Source of the DNA: Streptomyces smaragdinus
GTDB taxonomy: Bacteria > Actinomycetota > Actinomycetes > Streptomycetales > Streptomycetaceae
Assembly (NCBI RefSeq): GCF_009604385.1
Contig: NZ_WEGJ01000051.1
Span: forward strand, 1 to 36,375
Direction of reading: 5' to 3'
Length of the DNA stretch: 36,375 nt
Below the pieces are notes generated by a model. The model searched no databases, was not told where the DNA came from, and worked only from the letters and a program-made list of their open reading frames with translations. Position numbers and translations under genes: made by a program. Numbering within the stretch: position 1 is the stretch's first letter; every line of letters starts with the position of its first letter. Below are positions 7,263-14,399 of this stretch, piece by piece.

Positions 7263-8705
7263 TCAGGGCTTTACGCAGCGCCCTGAACCGCCGCTCTGCG
7301 GATAGCAGATCAGCGGGTAGTCGGCCCGTGCGTCGCTGAGATAGCGCCCGTAGCACGTGGTCGCCGTGGTGCGTCCGCGGTCCGCGCAGAAGCGGACCGC
7401 GTCCTTGCCGTCGGCGAACGGACCCGGCGCGTAGACGACCCAGTAGCCGGCGCGCAGTGATCCGTACGAGTCGCTCAGCAGCGCCTGCGCCTCCGGCACC
7501 GTCTGCCGGATGGAGCGCAGCCGTGCGTCCCGCGCACCGGTGCCGCCGGACACGGGGACCGAGGCGAGTACGGCGATCCAACTACCGGCGGTGGGGCCGT
7601 TCGACTGGGATGTGGCCGGGGCCGTGGTGCTCGGCGTCGGCTGGGTCGGCGTCGGGGTGGGCGACTCCGGCGCGGTCACGGACGGAGACTGCGAGGCCCC
7701 ACTATCCCCCTCGTCCGACCGCTCCCCCGCCAGCATCACCAGCGCGGTCACCAGCCCCCCGACCAGCGCCAGCGACGCCACCAGCGCGACGGCGACCAGC
7801 GCTGGCCGCGATCCCCGCCGGGCGGGGGCGGGCCCGGGCCGGGTGGGCCGGGGGCTGTCCAGCGACGTCGGCGTATAGCCCGCCGCGGGCGCCGGCGCGG
7901 TGCGCGGTGCCTGGGCGGCCTGCCGGAGCAGCCCGTCGAGCTGGGCCGAAGTGGGCCGCGCGGCGGGGTCCTTGACCAGCAGCGCCCGCAGTACGGGCCC
8001 CAGCGCCCCCGCCCGGCGCGGCGGCGGTACGGGGTCCTCGACCACGGCGGCGAGGGTGGCCAGGGTGCCGGGGCGGCGCAGCGGGCTGACGCCCTCCACC
8101 GCCACGTACAGCGTCATGCCCAGGGACCACAGGTCGGCGGCCGGCTCGTCGGCGGCGCCGCGGACGCGTTCGGGCGCGATGTACTCGGGGGAACCGACGA
8201 CCTCGCCCGGGTTCGTCAGCTGCGTGGAGCCCTGCAGCACGGCGATCCCGAAGTCCGTGAGCACCGCCCGCCCGTCGGGCCGCAGCAGTACGTTCGCGGG
8301 CTTGACGTCCCGGTGATGGATCCCGGCGGCGTGCGCGGCGCGCAGCCCGGAGAGCACGTCCAGCCCGATACGGGCGGCCTCGTGCGGCGCGATGGGGCCG
8401 GTGGCGAGCCGGTCCTGGAGGCTCTGGCCCGGTACGAGCTCCATCACCAGCCACGGATGCGGGTCGGCCTCGACGATGTGGTGGATGGTGACGACGTTCG
8501 GGTGGCTGAGCCGGGCCAGCGCCCGCGCCTCGCGCAGCACGCGCTCGCGCGGCAGCGTGACGGCGTCGGGATGGACCTCCTTCAGCGCCACGTCCCGCTC
8601 CAGCGCGGTGTCGCGCGCCCGCCACACCGTGCCCATTCCGCCGCTGCCCAGCCGCTCGAGCAGCTCGAAGCGCCCGTCGACGATCCTCCCCCGGCCCCCG
8701 GTCAT
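7263..8705 (-). CDS. transmembrane Ser/Thr protein kinase with SPOR-like extracellular tail
   Basis: This 480-residue receptor-like Hanks kinase has a P-loop GSGGMGTVW (20-28), catalytic Lys K42, HRDVKPAN (131-138, D133 and N138), DFG (151-153) and an activation loop leading to SPEYIAPE. A Pro/Ala-rich juxtamembrane stretch (about 264-300) leads to one transmembrane helix (301-326). A Ser/Thr/Pro-rich linker and an extracytoplasmic domain of about 110 residues follow. That domain starts GSWIAVLASVP and has three Cys, reminiscent of SPOR-like repeats, and could sense cell-wall material. ATG 8705 is used; GTG 8711 is possible. It is convergent with the DUF397 gene (9 bases apart) and downstream of the ATPase gene on the same strand (53 bases), so the two may be co-transcribed. 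The kinase call is firm; ligand and substrates are unknown. Confidence 0.9.
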   Translation of the reverse strand: MTGGRGRIVDGRFELLERLGSGGMGTVWRARDTALERDVALKEVHPDAVTLPRERVLREARALARLSHPNVVTIHHIVEADPHPWLVMELVPGQSLQDRLATGPIAPHEAARIGLDVLSGLRAAHAAGIHHRDVKPANVLLRPDGRAVLTDFGIAVLQGSTQLTNPGEVVGSPEYIAPERVRGAADEPAADLWSLGMTLYVAVEGVSPLRRPGTLATLAAVVEDPVPPPRRAGALGPVLRALLVKDPAARPTSAQLDGLLRQAAQAPRTAPAPAAGYTPTSLDSPRPTRPGPAPARRGSRPALVAVALVASLALVGGLVTALVMLAGERSDEGDSGASQSPSVTAPESPTPTPTQPTPSTTAPATSQSNGPTAGSWIAVLASVPVSGGTGARDARLRSIRQTVPEAQALLSDSYGSLRAGYWVVYAPGPFADGKDAVRFCADRGRTTATTCYGRYLSDARADYPLICYPQSGGSGRCVKP

Positions 8706-8758
8706 ACGCACAGGCTACTGACCGTCCCCGCCACGCGGGCGGAGACGGCCGACTGCCC

Positions 8759-9259
8759 TCATCCGGCGGCAGGCAGATGGAACAGCGCCCACACCACCTT
8801 GCCGCGCAGCGTGCCCGTCAGCGGATGCCAGCCCCAGCTGTCGGAGAAGGAGTTGACGAGGAACAGCCCCCGCCCCGACTCCTCCGAGAAGTCGGCCTCA
8901 CCGGCCACCGGGCTGTCGCTGCTGGGGTCGCGCACCGCGCACACCAGCCGCGACGACCAGCGCATGATGTGCAGCCGCACGGGCGGCTCCGCCGGAGACG
9001 AGCCGTTCACGGCGGTGGCGCCGGGCAGCGCGTGCCGCAGGGCGTTGGTGACGAGTTCGGAGACCACGAGTGCGACGTCGTCGCAGAGTCTGTCCAATTC
9101 CCAGTGACGCAGGGTCGACATGGTGAACTTCCGGGCCCCTCCGACCGCTGCGTACTCGGCGGGCAGGGCGCACGACGCGGCTCCCGCGATCGCCCCCGGA
9201 TCGATCGGGGGCAGCCCCTGCCATAAGGGTTCGAGCATGGTTTGTGCTTCGGGTCCCAT
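8759..9259 (-). CDS. HATPase-domain anti-sigma-factor-like protein (WhiJ-system ATPase)
   Basis: This 166-residue protein has the GHKL ATPase fold of Streptomyces RsbW/SpoIIAB-like regulators. It shows an N-box SELVTNALRHA, a weak G1 region (VRDPSSDSPV) and a G2 box ESGRGLFLVN followed by SWGW. Proteins starting MLEPL.QGLPPIDP accompany XRE-DUF5753 regulators and DUF397 proteins throughout the genus. ATG 9259 was chosen because GGGGAG lies about 8 bases upstream; ATG 9238 (MLEPLWQG) lacks a good site. It is divergent from the XRE gene, with shared operator-like repeats between them. The G1 box lacks the usual DxGxG, so ATP binding may be weak. Kinase activity on an anti-anti-sigma factor is not demonstrable here. 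Confidence 0.83.
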   Translation of the reverse strand: MGPEAQTMLEPLWQGLPPIDPGAIAGAASCALPAEYAAVGGARKFTMSTLRHWELDRLCDDVALVVSELVTNALRHALPGATAVNGSSPAEPPVRLHIMRWSSRLVCAVRDPSSDSPVAGEADFSEESGRGLFLVNSFSDSWGWHPLTGTLRGKVVWALFHLPAAG

Positions 9260-9334
9260 GCTGAGCACTCCCCGGCAGTCGCAGGCTGACGTCGGCAATC
9301 GGCGTTGCGAGTGACCATCGTTCCGAATGCGTAC

Positions 9335-9362
9335 GGCAGATGCAAGGGCAGATGCACGTGCA
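9335..9362 (+). promoter_or_regulatory. tandem operator-like repeats between ATPase and XRE genes
   Basis: GGCAGATGCA occurs twice, at 9335-9344 and 9347-9356, 12 bases apart in direct orientation. The second copy continues into the palindrome TGCACGTGCA (9353-9362). The 16-mer 9347-9362 matches the DUF397 promoter in inverted orientation with one mismatch, and GCAGATGCACGT (9348-9359) recurs exactly at 6946-6957. It lies 76 bases upstream of the ATPase start and about 180 bases upstream of the XRE start. Confidence 0.6.
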
Positions 9363-9543
9363 CGCGATCGAATTGGGATAGGGTGTACCGGTTCATGTCC
9401 AATGTGATTGCAAACTTTCCTATATCTGTAACCACCTGAGCACACAATGAAGCAGGTTCATGGCAGACTGTGCGCCGTTGATGCCTGGGGGACGCCGGGG
9501 GGCGATGGGCTGAGCTGAGCGACGGGCGGAGGCGAGCAGGTAG

Positions 9544-10410
9544 ATGACCGCAGTGGACAAGTCGAGTGGGTCGGTGGTCCGCCGGATTCTGCTCGGAGCA
9601 CAGCTGAGAAGACTGCGCGAGGACCGCGGGATCACCCGCGACGCCGCCGGCTACGCCATCCGGGCATCGGAGTCCAAGATCAGCCGGATGGAGCTGGGTC
9701 GGGTGAGCTTCAAGGCCCGGGACGTGGAGGACCTGTTGACGCTCTACGGGGTCGTGGACGAGCGCGAGCGCGAGGCGCTGCTGGGGCTGGTCCGCGAGGC
9801 GAACGTGGCGGGCTGGTGGCACAGCTACAACGACGTGCTGCCCGGCTGGTTCCCGACCTACGTGGGCCTGGAGGCGGCGTCCGCCTCCATCCAGGTGTAC
9901 GAGGTGCAGTTCGTGCACGGACTGCTGCAGTCGCAGAGCTACGCCCAGGCCGTCGTCACCGCCGGCCAGCCGACCGCGTCCACCGCGGACATCGAGCGCC
10001 GGGTGGGTGTCCGCCTGGAGCGGCAGAAGCTGCTGTACGCCGAGGACGCCCCGCGGCTGCACGCGGTGCTGGACGAGGCGGCGATCAGCCGTCCGTACGG
10101 CGGCGCCGGCGTGATGCGCGAGCAGCTCGAGCACCTGCTGGACCTCACCGAGATGCCGAACGTGACGCTGCAGGTCGTGCCGTTCGACTACGGCGGCCAC
10201 GCCCCGGACAGCGGGGCGTTCACCCTGCTGGGCTTCCCGGACGGCGACCTGTCGGACGTGGTCTACGTCGAGCATCTGACGTCCGCGATCTATCTGGACA
10301 AGTCGGAGGACGTGACCCGCTACCACGCGGCCATGGACCGGCTGCACCGCGCCGCGCTGGACCCGGAGGAGACCCGCGAACTGCTGCGTGCCCGCGCCCG
10401 GGGGCTGTGA
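9544..10410 (+). CDS. XRE-family HTH regulator with DUF5753 domain (WhiJ-like)
   Basis: This 288-residue regulator has a helix-turn-helix at about 14-75 (LGAQLRRLRE, then RASESKISRMELGR as the recognition region). A DUF5753 domain follows (about 95-280) with the conserved segments YEVQFVHGLLQS, TLQVVPFDYGGH and VVYVEH. WhiJ-like proteins bind DNA and are thought to be modulated by a cognate DUF397 protein. A divergent ATPase gene and a DUF397 gene at 7014 supply the usual partners. The repeated TGCACGTGCA-containing sites at 6927 and 9335 are its most plausible operators. It is transcribed alone, and the next gene starts 137 bases on. Confidence 0.88.
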   Translation: MTAVDKSSGSVVRRILLGAQLRRLREDRGITRDAAGYAIRASESKISRMELGRVSFKARDVEDLLTLYGVVDEREREALLGLVREANVAGWWHSYNDVLPGWFPTYVGLEAASASIQVYEVQFVHGLLQSQSYAQAVVTAGQPTASTADIERRVGVRLERQKLLYAEDAPRLHAVLDEAAISRPYGGAGVMREQLEHLLDLTEMPNVTLQVVPFDYGGHAPDSGAFTLLGFPDGDLSDVVYVEHLTSAIYLDKSEDVTRYHAAMDRLHRAALDPEETRELLRARARGL

Positions 10411-10470
10411 CCGATAGCCGTTTTGGCCCGCTGTGTCAATCAAACGGCAGGCAGATTCGGCCAGTTGTGG

Positions 10471-10488
10471 CTCTTGATCGCTCAAGAG
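10471..10488. promoter_or_regulatory. inverted repeat upstream of the aldehyde dehydrogenase gene
   Basis: CTCTTGA (10471-10477) and TCAAGAG (10482-10488) form perfect 7-bp arms around TCGC. A possible -10 element TACGAT lies at 10503-10508, and the gene starts at 10548. The position suits an operator, but a weak terminator for the XRE gene is also possible. Confidence 0.35.
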
Positions 10489-10547
10489 GCGTAAGTAGTC
10501 AGTACGATGACATGCCATCGGGGCGCCCTACGGCAGACGGGGATGGC

Positions 10548-12005
10548 ATGGCCTTTTTCGACGGTCTCGCACGCCAGTACATCGACGGCGAGTGGAGGTC
10601 CGGCGCCGGGTCCTGGGACCTGATCGACGTCAACCCGTACGACGGGGAGAAGCTCGCCTCGATCACCGTCGCCACCGCCGACGAGGTCGACCTGGCCTAC
10701 CGGTCGGCCGAGCGGGCGCAGCGGGACTGGGCCGGGGTCAGCCCGTACGACCGCCGGCTCGTCTTCGAGCGGGCGCTGCGGATCGTCGAGGGGTACGAGG
10801 AGGAGATCACCCGGACGATCATCGCCGAGCTGGGCGGGACGTATCTGAAGTCCGCGTTCGAGTTGTTCCTCACCAAGGACATGCTCCGCGAGTCGATGTC
10901 GTACGCCCTGCGCACCGAGGGCAAGGTGCTGGCGTCGCCGGTGCCGGGCAAGGAGAACCGGGTCTACCGCAATCCCGTCGGCGTGGTCGGCGTGATCAGC
11001 CCGTACAACTTCCCGCTCTTCCTGGCCATGAAGTCCGTCGCTCCCGCGATCGCCCTCGGCAACGCGGTGGTGCTGAAGCCGCACCAGAGCTCGCCGGTCG
11101 TCGGCGGCACGCTCATCGCGAAGATCTTCGAGGAGGCGGGGCTGCCGCCCGGCGTGCTCAATGTCGTGGTGACGGACATCGCCGAGATCGGTGACGCGTT
11201 CATCGAGCACCCGGTGCCGCGGGTGCTGTCCTTCACCGGGTCCGACACGGTGGGGCGGCATGTGGCCACGGTCGCCGCGAAGCACTTCAAGCGGACGGTG
11301 CTGGAGATGGGCGGGAACAGCGCGCTCATCGTGTTGGACGACGCCGACGTGGACTACGCCGTCGACGCCGCGGTGTTCAGCCGCTTCGCGCACCAGGGGC
11401 AGGTGTGCATGGCCGCCAACCGGGTGCTGGTCGACCGGTCGCTGGAGGCGGAGTTCACCGAGAAGTTCGTCGCCCGGGTCAGGGCGCTGAAGGTCGGCGA
11501 CCCGGCGGACCCGAGCACCGATCTGGGGCCGCTGATCAACGACCGGCAGGCGGAGTCCGTCACCGAGCAGGTCGCCGCGGCCGTCGACGCCGGCGCCACG
11601 GCGCTGGTCCGCGGCCGTACGGTCGGCACGCTCGTCGAGCCGACGGTGCTCACGGGCATCGCGCCCGGTGCCTCGATACTGCGCCGGGAGCTGTTCGGGC
11701 CGGTCGTGGTGATCGTGCCGTTCGACGGGGACGACGAGGCGGTGGAGATCGCCAACGACACGCCCTTCGGGCTGAGCGGCGCCGTCCACACCGCCGACAC
11801 CGAGCGCGGGGTGCGGATCGCGCACCGGATCGACACCGGCATGATCCATGTGAACGACGGGACCATAGCGGACGAGGCGATCGTGCCCTTCGGCGGCGAG
11901 AAGAACTCGGGTGTGGGACGGCTGAACGGGGAGTCCACGGTGGACGCGTTCACCACGGTCAAGTGGATCTCCATCCAGCACGGCCGGAGCCGTTTCCTGC
12001 TGTGA
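10548..12005 (+). CDS. aldehyde dehydrogenase family protein, benzaldehyde/vanillin dehydrogenase-like
   Basis: This 485-residue NAD(P)-dependent aldehyde dehydrogenase has N154 in the SPYNFP motif, K177 in LKPHQSSP, the FTGS nucleotide-binding turn, E253 in LEMGGNS and catalytic C287 in GQVCMA. LFGPVV and PFGGEKNSGVG close the fold. Overall similarity is to enzymes oxidising aromatic or aliphatic aldehydes to acids; the substrate cannot be read from sequence. ATG 10548 has GGGGA just upstream; an in-frame ATG at 10512 would add 12 residues (MPSGRPTADGDG). It stands alone, followed after 106 bases by the CBS gene on the same strand. Confidence 0.88.
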   Translation: MAFFDGLARQYIDGEWRSGAGSWDLIDVNPYDGEKLASITVATADEVDLAYRSAERAQRDWAGVSPYDRRLVFERALRIVEGYEEEITRTIIAELGGTYLKSAFELFLTKDMLRESMSYALRTEGKVLASPVPGKENRVYRNPVGVVGVISPYNFPLFLAMKSVAPAIALGNAVVLKPHQSSPVVGGTLIAKIFEEAGLPPGVLNVVVTDIAEIGDAFIEHPVPRVLSFTGSDTVGRHVATVAAKHFKRTVLEMGGNSALIVLDDADVDYAVDAAVFSRFAHQGQVCMAANRVLVDRSLEAEFTEKFVARVRALKVGDPADPSTDLGPLINDRQAESVTEQVAAAVDAGATALVRGRTVGTLVEPTVLTGIAPGASILRRELFGPVVVIVPFDGDDEAVEIANDTPFGLSGAVHTADTERGVRIAHRIDTGMIHVNDGTIADEAIVPFGGEKNSGVGRLNGESTVDAFTTVKWISIQHGRSRFLL

Positions 12006-12111
12006 CGGACGGTGACGGATTCACCCGTTCGGCGGCGGGCGGCTCGCCCGCGGGTCCGTCCCGCGCCAACCATGGCGGAGACGACGGTCCCGAACCAGGA
12101 GGAGACCCCCT

Positions 12112-12546
12112 ATGACCGCCCCCACCGCCGAGAAGACCGCCCGTGACCTGATGCATTCCGGTGTGCAGTGCGTCAAGTCGACCGAGACCGTGGCCACCGC
12201 GGCCGTGAAGATGCGTGACCTCGACGTCGGCTGCATGCCGATCTGCGGGCCCGACGACAAGCTGATCGGCATGCTGACGGACCGCGACATCGTCACGGAG
12301 TGTGTGGCCCAGGGCAAGGACATGACGATGATGCAGGCCGGTGATCTGGCGCACGGCCGGCCGGCCTGGGTCAAGTCGACGGCGACCAAGGACCAGGTGC
12401 TGGCGCTGATGAGCGAGCACCAGGTGCGCCGGCTGCCGGTGATCGAGGACGGCAAGCTGGTCGGCATGATCAGCGAGTGCGATCTCGTGCGCGGGCTGGA
12501 GAAGGACGACGTGGCCAAGTTCTGCAACGCGGTGTACGGGGTCTGA
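12112..12546 (+). CDS. CBS-domain pair protein
   Basis: This 144-residue protein consists of two CBS motifs (about 10-68 and 80-138) and nothing else. The pattern GxMPIC...IGMLTDRDIV in the first half repeats as RRLPVIEDGKLVGMISECDLV in the second. Stand-alone Bateman modules bind adenine nucleotides and regulate partner proteins; in Streptomyces they are common and stress-related. The start is well defined by AGGAGGAG before ATG 12112. A strong terminator follows, so it ends its transcript. A partner is not evident from neighbours. Confidence 0.88.
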   Translation: MTAPTAEKTARDLMHSGVQCVKSTETVATAAVKMRDLDVGCMPICGPDDKLIGMLTDRDIVTECVAQGKDMTMMQAGDLAHGRPAWVKSTATKDQVLALMSEHQVRRLPVIEDGKLVGMISECDLVRGLEKDDVAKFCNAVYGV

Positions 12547-12561
12547 CTCCGTTCTCCGTCC

Positions 12562-12596
12562 GGGCCGGGCTCCCCTGCGGGAGTCCGGCCCTTTTT
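12562..12596 (+). terminator. strong intrinsic terminator after the CBS gene
   Basis: A 13-bp stem (12562-12574 with 12579-12591, one G-U pair) around the loop CTGC is followed directly by TTTTT (12592-12596). This is one of two classical U-tract terminators in the window. Confidence 0.88.
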
Positions 12597-12610
12597 GTGT
12601 GGGCGGGTCG

Positions 12611-12620
12611 TCAAGTTTGA
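12611..12620. promoter_or_regulatory. putative PadR operator
   Basis: TCAAGTTTGA is a palindrome (TCAA-GT-TTGA) in an AT-rich patch just after the CBS terminator and 48 bases before the padR start. PadR-family proteins often repress their own promoters through such short AT-rich dyads. Binding by the adjacent PadR protein is inferred. Confidence 0.4.
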
Positions 12621-12667
12621 ATAGCCTGGGGGGCACACTTTCGGCGACAAGGGAAGCGAGGCGGTTG

Positions 12668-13267
12668 GTGTCCGCGACGCGGCTGCTGGTCCTGGGTGCC
12701 GTGCGGCAGCACGGCCGGGCGCACGGTTATCAGGTCCGCAACGACCTGGAGTACTGGGGCGCGCACGAGTGGGCGGGCCTCAAGCCCGGGTCGATCTATC
12801 ACGCGCTGAAGCAGATGGCCAAGCAGGGGCTGCTGCACGCGTACGACGTCGCCCCCAGCACGGCCGGGGGGCCGCCGCGGGTGGAGTACGAGCTGACGGC
12901 CGAGGGGGACGCGGAGTACTTCGCGCTGCTGCGGGAGTCGTTGCGGCGGCACGACCAGAAGATCGACTATCTGTCGGCGGGGGTGGGGTTCGTCGTCGAC
13001 CTGCCGCGCGCGGAGGCTGTCGCGCTGCTCAAGGAGCGGGTGGCGGCGATGGACGCGTGGCGGGGCTCGGTGCTCGAGCACTACGCGCCGCAGGGGGACG
13101 AGGACTTCGGGCACATCGGGGAGATCATGCGGCTGTGGGTGCACAGCGCGGAGGCAGGCGCCGCCTGGACCCGGGGGCTGATCGAGCGACTCGAGGGCGG
13201 GGCCTACGTGATGGCCGGCGAGGGCGACCCGTGGGCGGCGGGCGGCTTCACGGCGGAGGACGCCTGA
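12668..13267 (+). CDS. PadR family transcriptional regulator
   Basis: This 199-residue protein has an N-terminal PadR winged helix (about 3-85), with LGAVRQHGRAHGYQVRNDL, the segment LKPGSIYHALKQM and the wing VEYELTAEGDAEY. An alpha-helical C-terminal dimerisation region of about 100 residues follows. GTG 12668 was chosen because a purine-rich GGAAGCGAGG precedes it and the domain starts there; the frame is open further upstream but would run into the promoter palindrome. PadR regulators often control neighbouring DrrA-type ABC exporters by autorepression. Here only a remnant of such an ATPase is found, starting 44 bases downstream, so the original target may be lost. Confidence 0.85.
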   Translation: MSATRLLVLGAVRQHGRAHGYQVRNDLEYWGAHEWAGLKPGSIYHALKQMAKQGLLHAYDVAPSTAGGPPRVEYELTAEGDAEYFALLRESLRRHDQKIDYLSAGVGFVVDLPRAEAVALLKERVAAMDAWRGSVLEHYAPQGDEDFGHIGEIMRLWVHSAEAGAAWTRGLIERLEGGAYVMAGEGDPWAAGGFTAEDA

Positions 13268-13273
13268 CCGCAT

Positions 13274-13296
13274 AGCCCGTCCGGCGTTCGAGGACA
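13274..13296 (+). repeat. Streptomyces-type intergenic repeat, copy 2
   Basis: AGCCCGTCCGGCGTTCGAGG is the common form of the element seen degenerated at 155-174. It sits between the PadR gene and the ABC-transporter remnant, possibly at a rearrangement junction. Confidence 0.6.
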
Positions 13297-13310
13297 TCCG
13301 GGCGAAGCTT

Positions 13311-13388
13311 TTCGGGCGGCTGCATCATCTGGGCGGTGCGGGGGCGCGGCGGCGGGCCGGGGAGCTGCTGGAGCGGTTCGGGCTGGCC
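13311..13388 (+). pseudogene. remnant of a DrrA-type ABC transporter ATPase gene
   Basis: The frame starting at 13311 reads FGRLHHLGG followed by ARRRAGELLERFGLA. This closely resembles the helical segment between the Q-loop and signature motif of DrrA-type drug-export ATPases. No start, Walker A, signature or Walker B motif is present. After 13388 the similarity stops, and from about 13389 another frame reads RELFGNPGWGETSWV before the YbjQ gene end. A PadR gene immediately upstream is the usual partner of drrA operons, so this looks like a deleted target operon. The match is from memory of the family. Confidence 0.5.
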
Positions 13389-13461
13389 GCGAGCTGTTCG
13401 GCAACCCCGGTTGGGGGGAGACGTCCTGGGTCGCCGAACACGCCGTCGCGGCGGCTAGGCG

Positions 13462-13833
13462 CTACGCGGGGAGGGCTTCGACGACGACGGCCGTCCCGTA
13501 CGCGCAGACCTCCGTGCCGACGTCGGCGCCGGAGGTCACGTCGAAGCGGAAGGCGAGCACCGCGTTGGCGCCGCGGGCGCGGGCCTGCTCCATCAGCCGC
13601 TCCATCGCCTGCGTACGGGTCTCCGCGAGCGTCTTCGTCAGCCCGCGCAGCTCGCCGCCGACCAGGGACTTCAGTCCGGCGCCGATCTGGCTGCCCACAT
13701 GCCGCGAGCGCACCGTCAGCCCGAACACCTCCCCGACCACCCGGGTCACCCGGTAGCCGGGGAGGTCGTTCGTCGTCACCACCAGGACGTCGGACTGCTC
13801 GTGCTGCCCGCCGCCGTAATCATCGAGACTCAT
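13462..13833 (-). CDS. YbjQ/UPF0145 family protein
   Basis: This 123-residue cytoplasmic protein belongs to the YbjQ (heavy-metal-binding-domain, UPF0145) family. It shows VVTTNDLPGYRVTRVVGEVFGLTVRS near the N-terminus, the helix with ETRTQAMERLMEQARARGANAV, and a C-terminal strand with AYGTAVVVE. The family assembles oligomeric rings, and its function is unknown. ATG 13833 fits because GGAGG occurs twice upstream; an in-frame ATG further out would add about 12 residues. It converges with the PadR/drrA-remnant region and is divergent from the XRE gene at 13989. Confidence 0.85.
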   Translation of the reverse strand: MSLDDYGGGQHEQSDVLVVTTNDLPGYRVTRVVGEVFGLTVRSRHVGSQIGAGLKSLVGGELRGLTKTLAETRTQAMERLMEQARARGANAVLAFRFDVTSGADVGTEVCAYGTAVVVEALPA

Positions 13834-13941
13834 ACCTCCGAGCGTCCTCCCGGGCGGGGCGCCCCGCATCCCCTCCGCGGATGATCTCCAGCCCTTAGGG
13901 GTAACGCGATACATCGCGATAATGTGAGGCGCGTCACAGTA

Positions 13942-13957
13942 GCAAGCGGCTGCTTGC
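13942..13957. promoter_or_regulatory. inverted repeat in the XRE/HBHA promoter
   Basis: GCAAGC (13942-13947) and GCTTGC (13952-13957) are perfect arms around GGCT, 31 bases before the XRE start. A second dyad with CGCGAT and ATCGCG lies near 13902-13918. Either may be an autoregulatory operator for the HTH protein. Confidence 0.4.
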
Positions 13958-13988
13958 AATAGTTAGCACCCGGGAGCACCCTGGAGGC

Positions 13989-14399
13989 ATGGCAACGCTC
14001 AAGGTCGGCAATCTGGGGGAGTTCCTCCGCGAACAGCGCAGGCACGCCCAGTTGAGCCTGCGCCAGCTCGCGGACGCGGCGGGCGTGTCCAATCCGTATC
14101 TGAGCCAGATCGAGCGCGGCCTGCGCAAGCCGAGCGCGGAGATCCTGCAGCAGCTGGCGAAGGCGCTGCGTATCTCCGCCGAGACGCTGTACGTGCAGGC
14201 CGGGATCCTCGACGAACGGCGGGAGACGGAGGGGGTCGCCGTGCACACGGCGATCCTGACCGACCCGGCGATCAACGAGCGGCAGAAGCAGGTGCTGCTC
14301 CAGATCTACGACTCGTTCCGCAAGGAGAACGCGCGGGACGAGGGCGACGGGGGCGTTGCGGCAGGGGAAGAACGGTTCCAGGGAGGGAAAGACTCATGA
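13989..14399 (+). CDS. XRE-family HTH transcriptional regulator
   Basis: This 136-residue protein carries a canonical HTH_3 domain (about 9-65): LGEFLREQRRHAQLSLRQLAD, then the recognition turn VSNPYLSQIERGLRKPS. A short charged tail follows without a sensor domain. Its stop overlaps the next gene by ATGA (14396-14399), so the two proteins are translationally coupled and probably act together. This XRE-HBHA-like pair appears conserved in Streptomyces from my recollection. Promoter dyads upstream suggest autoregulation. No ligand can be inferred. Confidence 0.88.
   Translation: MATLKVGNLGEFLREQRRHAQLSLRQLADAAGVSNPYLSQIERGLRKPSAEILQQLAKALRISAETLYVQAGILDERRETEGVAVHTAILTDPAINERQKQVLLQIYDSFRKENARDEGDGGVAAGEERFQGGKDS

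Noticed and set aside
8759..9445. 228-residue version of the ATPase starting at 9445
   Set aside because: It would place the operator-like repeats inside the coding region; ATG 9259 has a clear ribosome-binding site and fits the family length.
12035..12051. Terminator after the aldehyde dehydrogenase gene
   Set aside because: GCGGGC and GCCCGC pair over only 6 bases without a U-tract, which is expected by chance in such GC-rich DNA.
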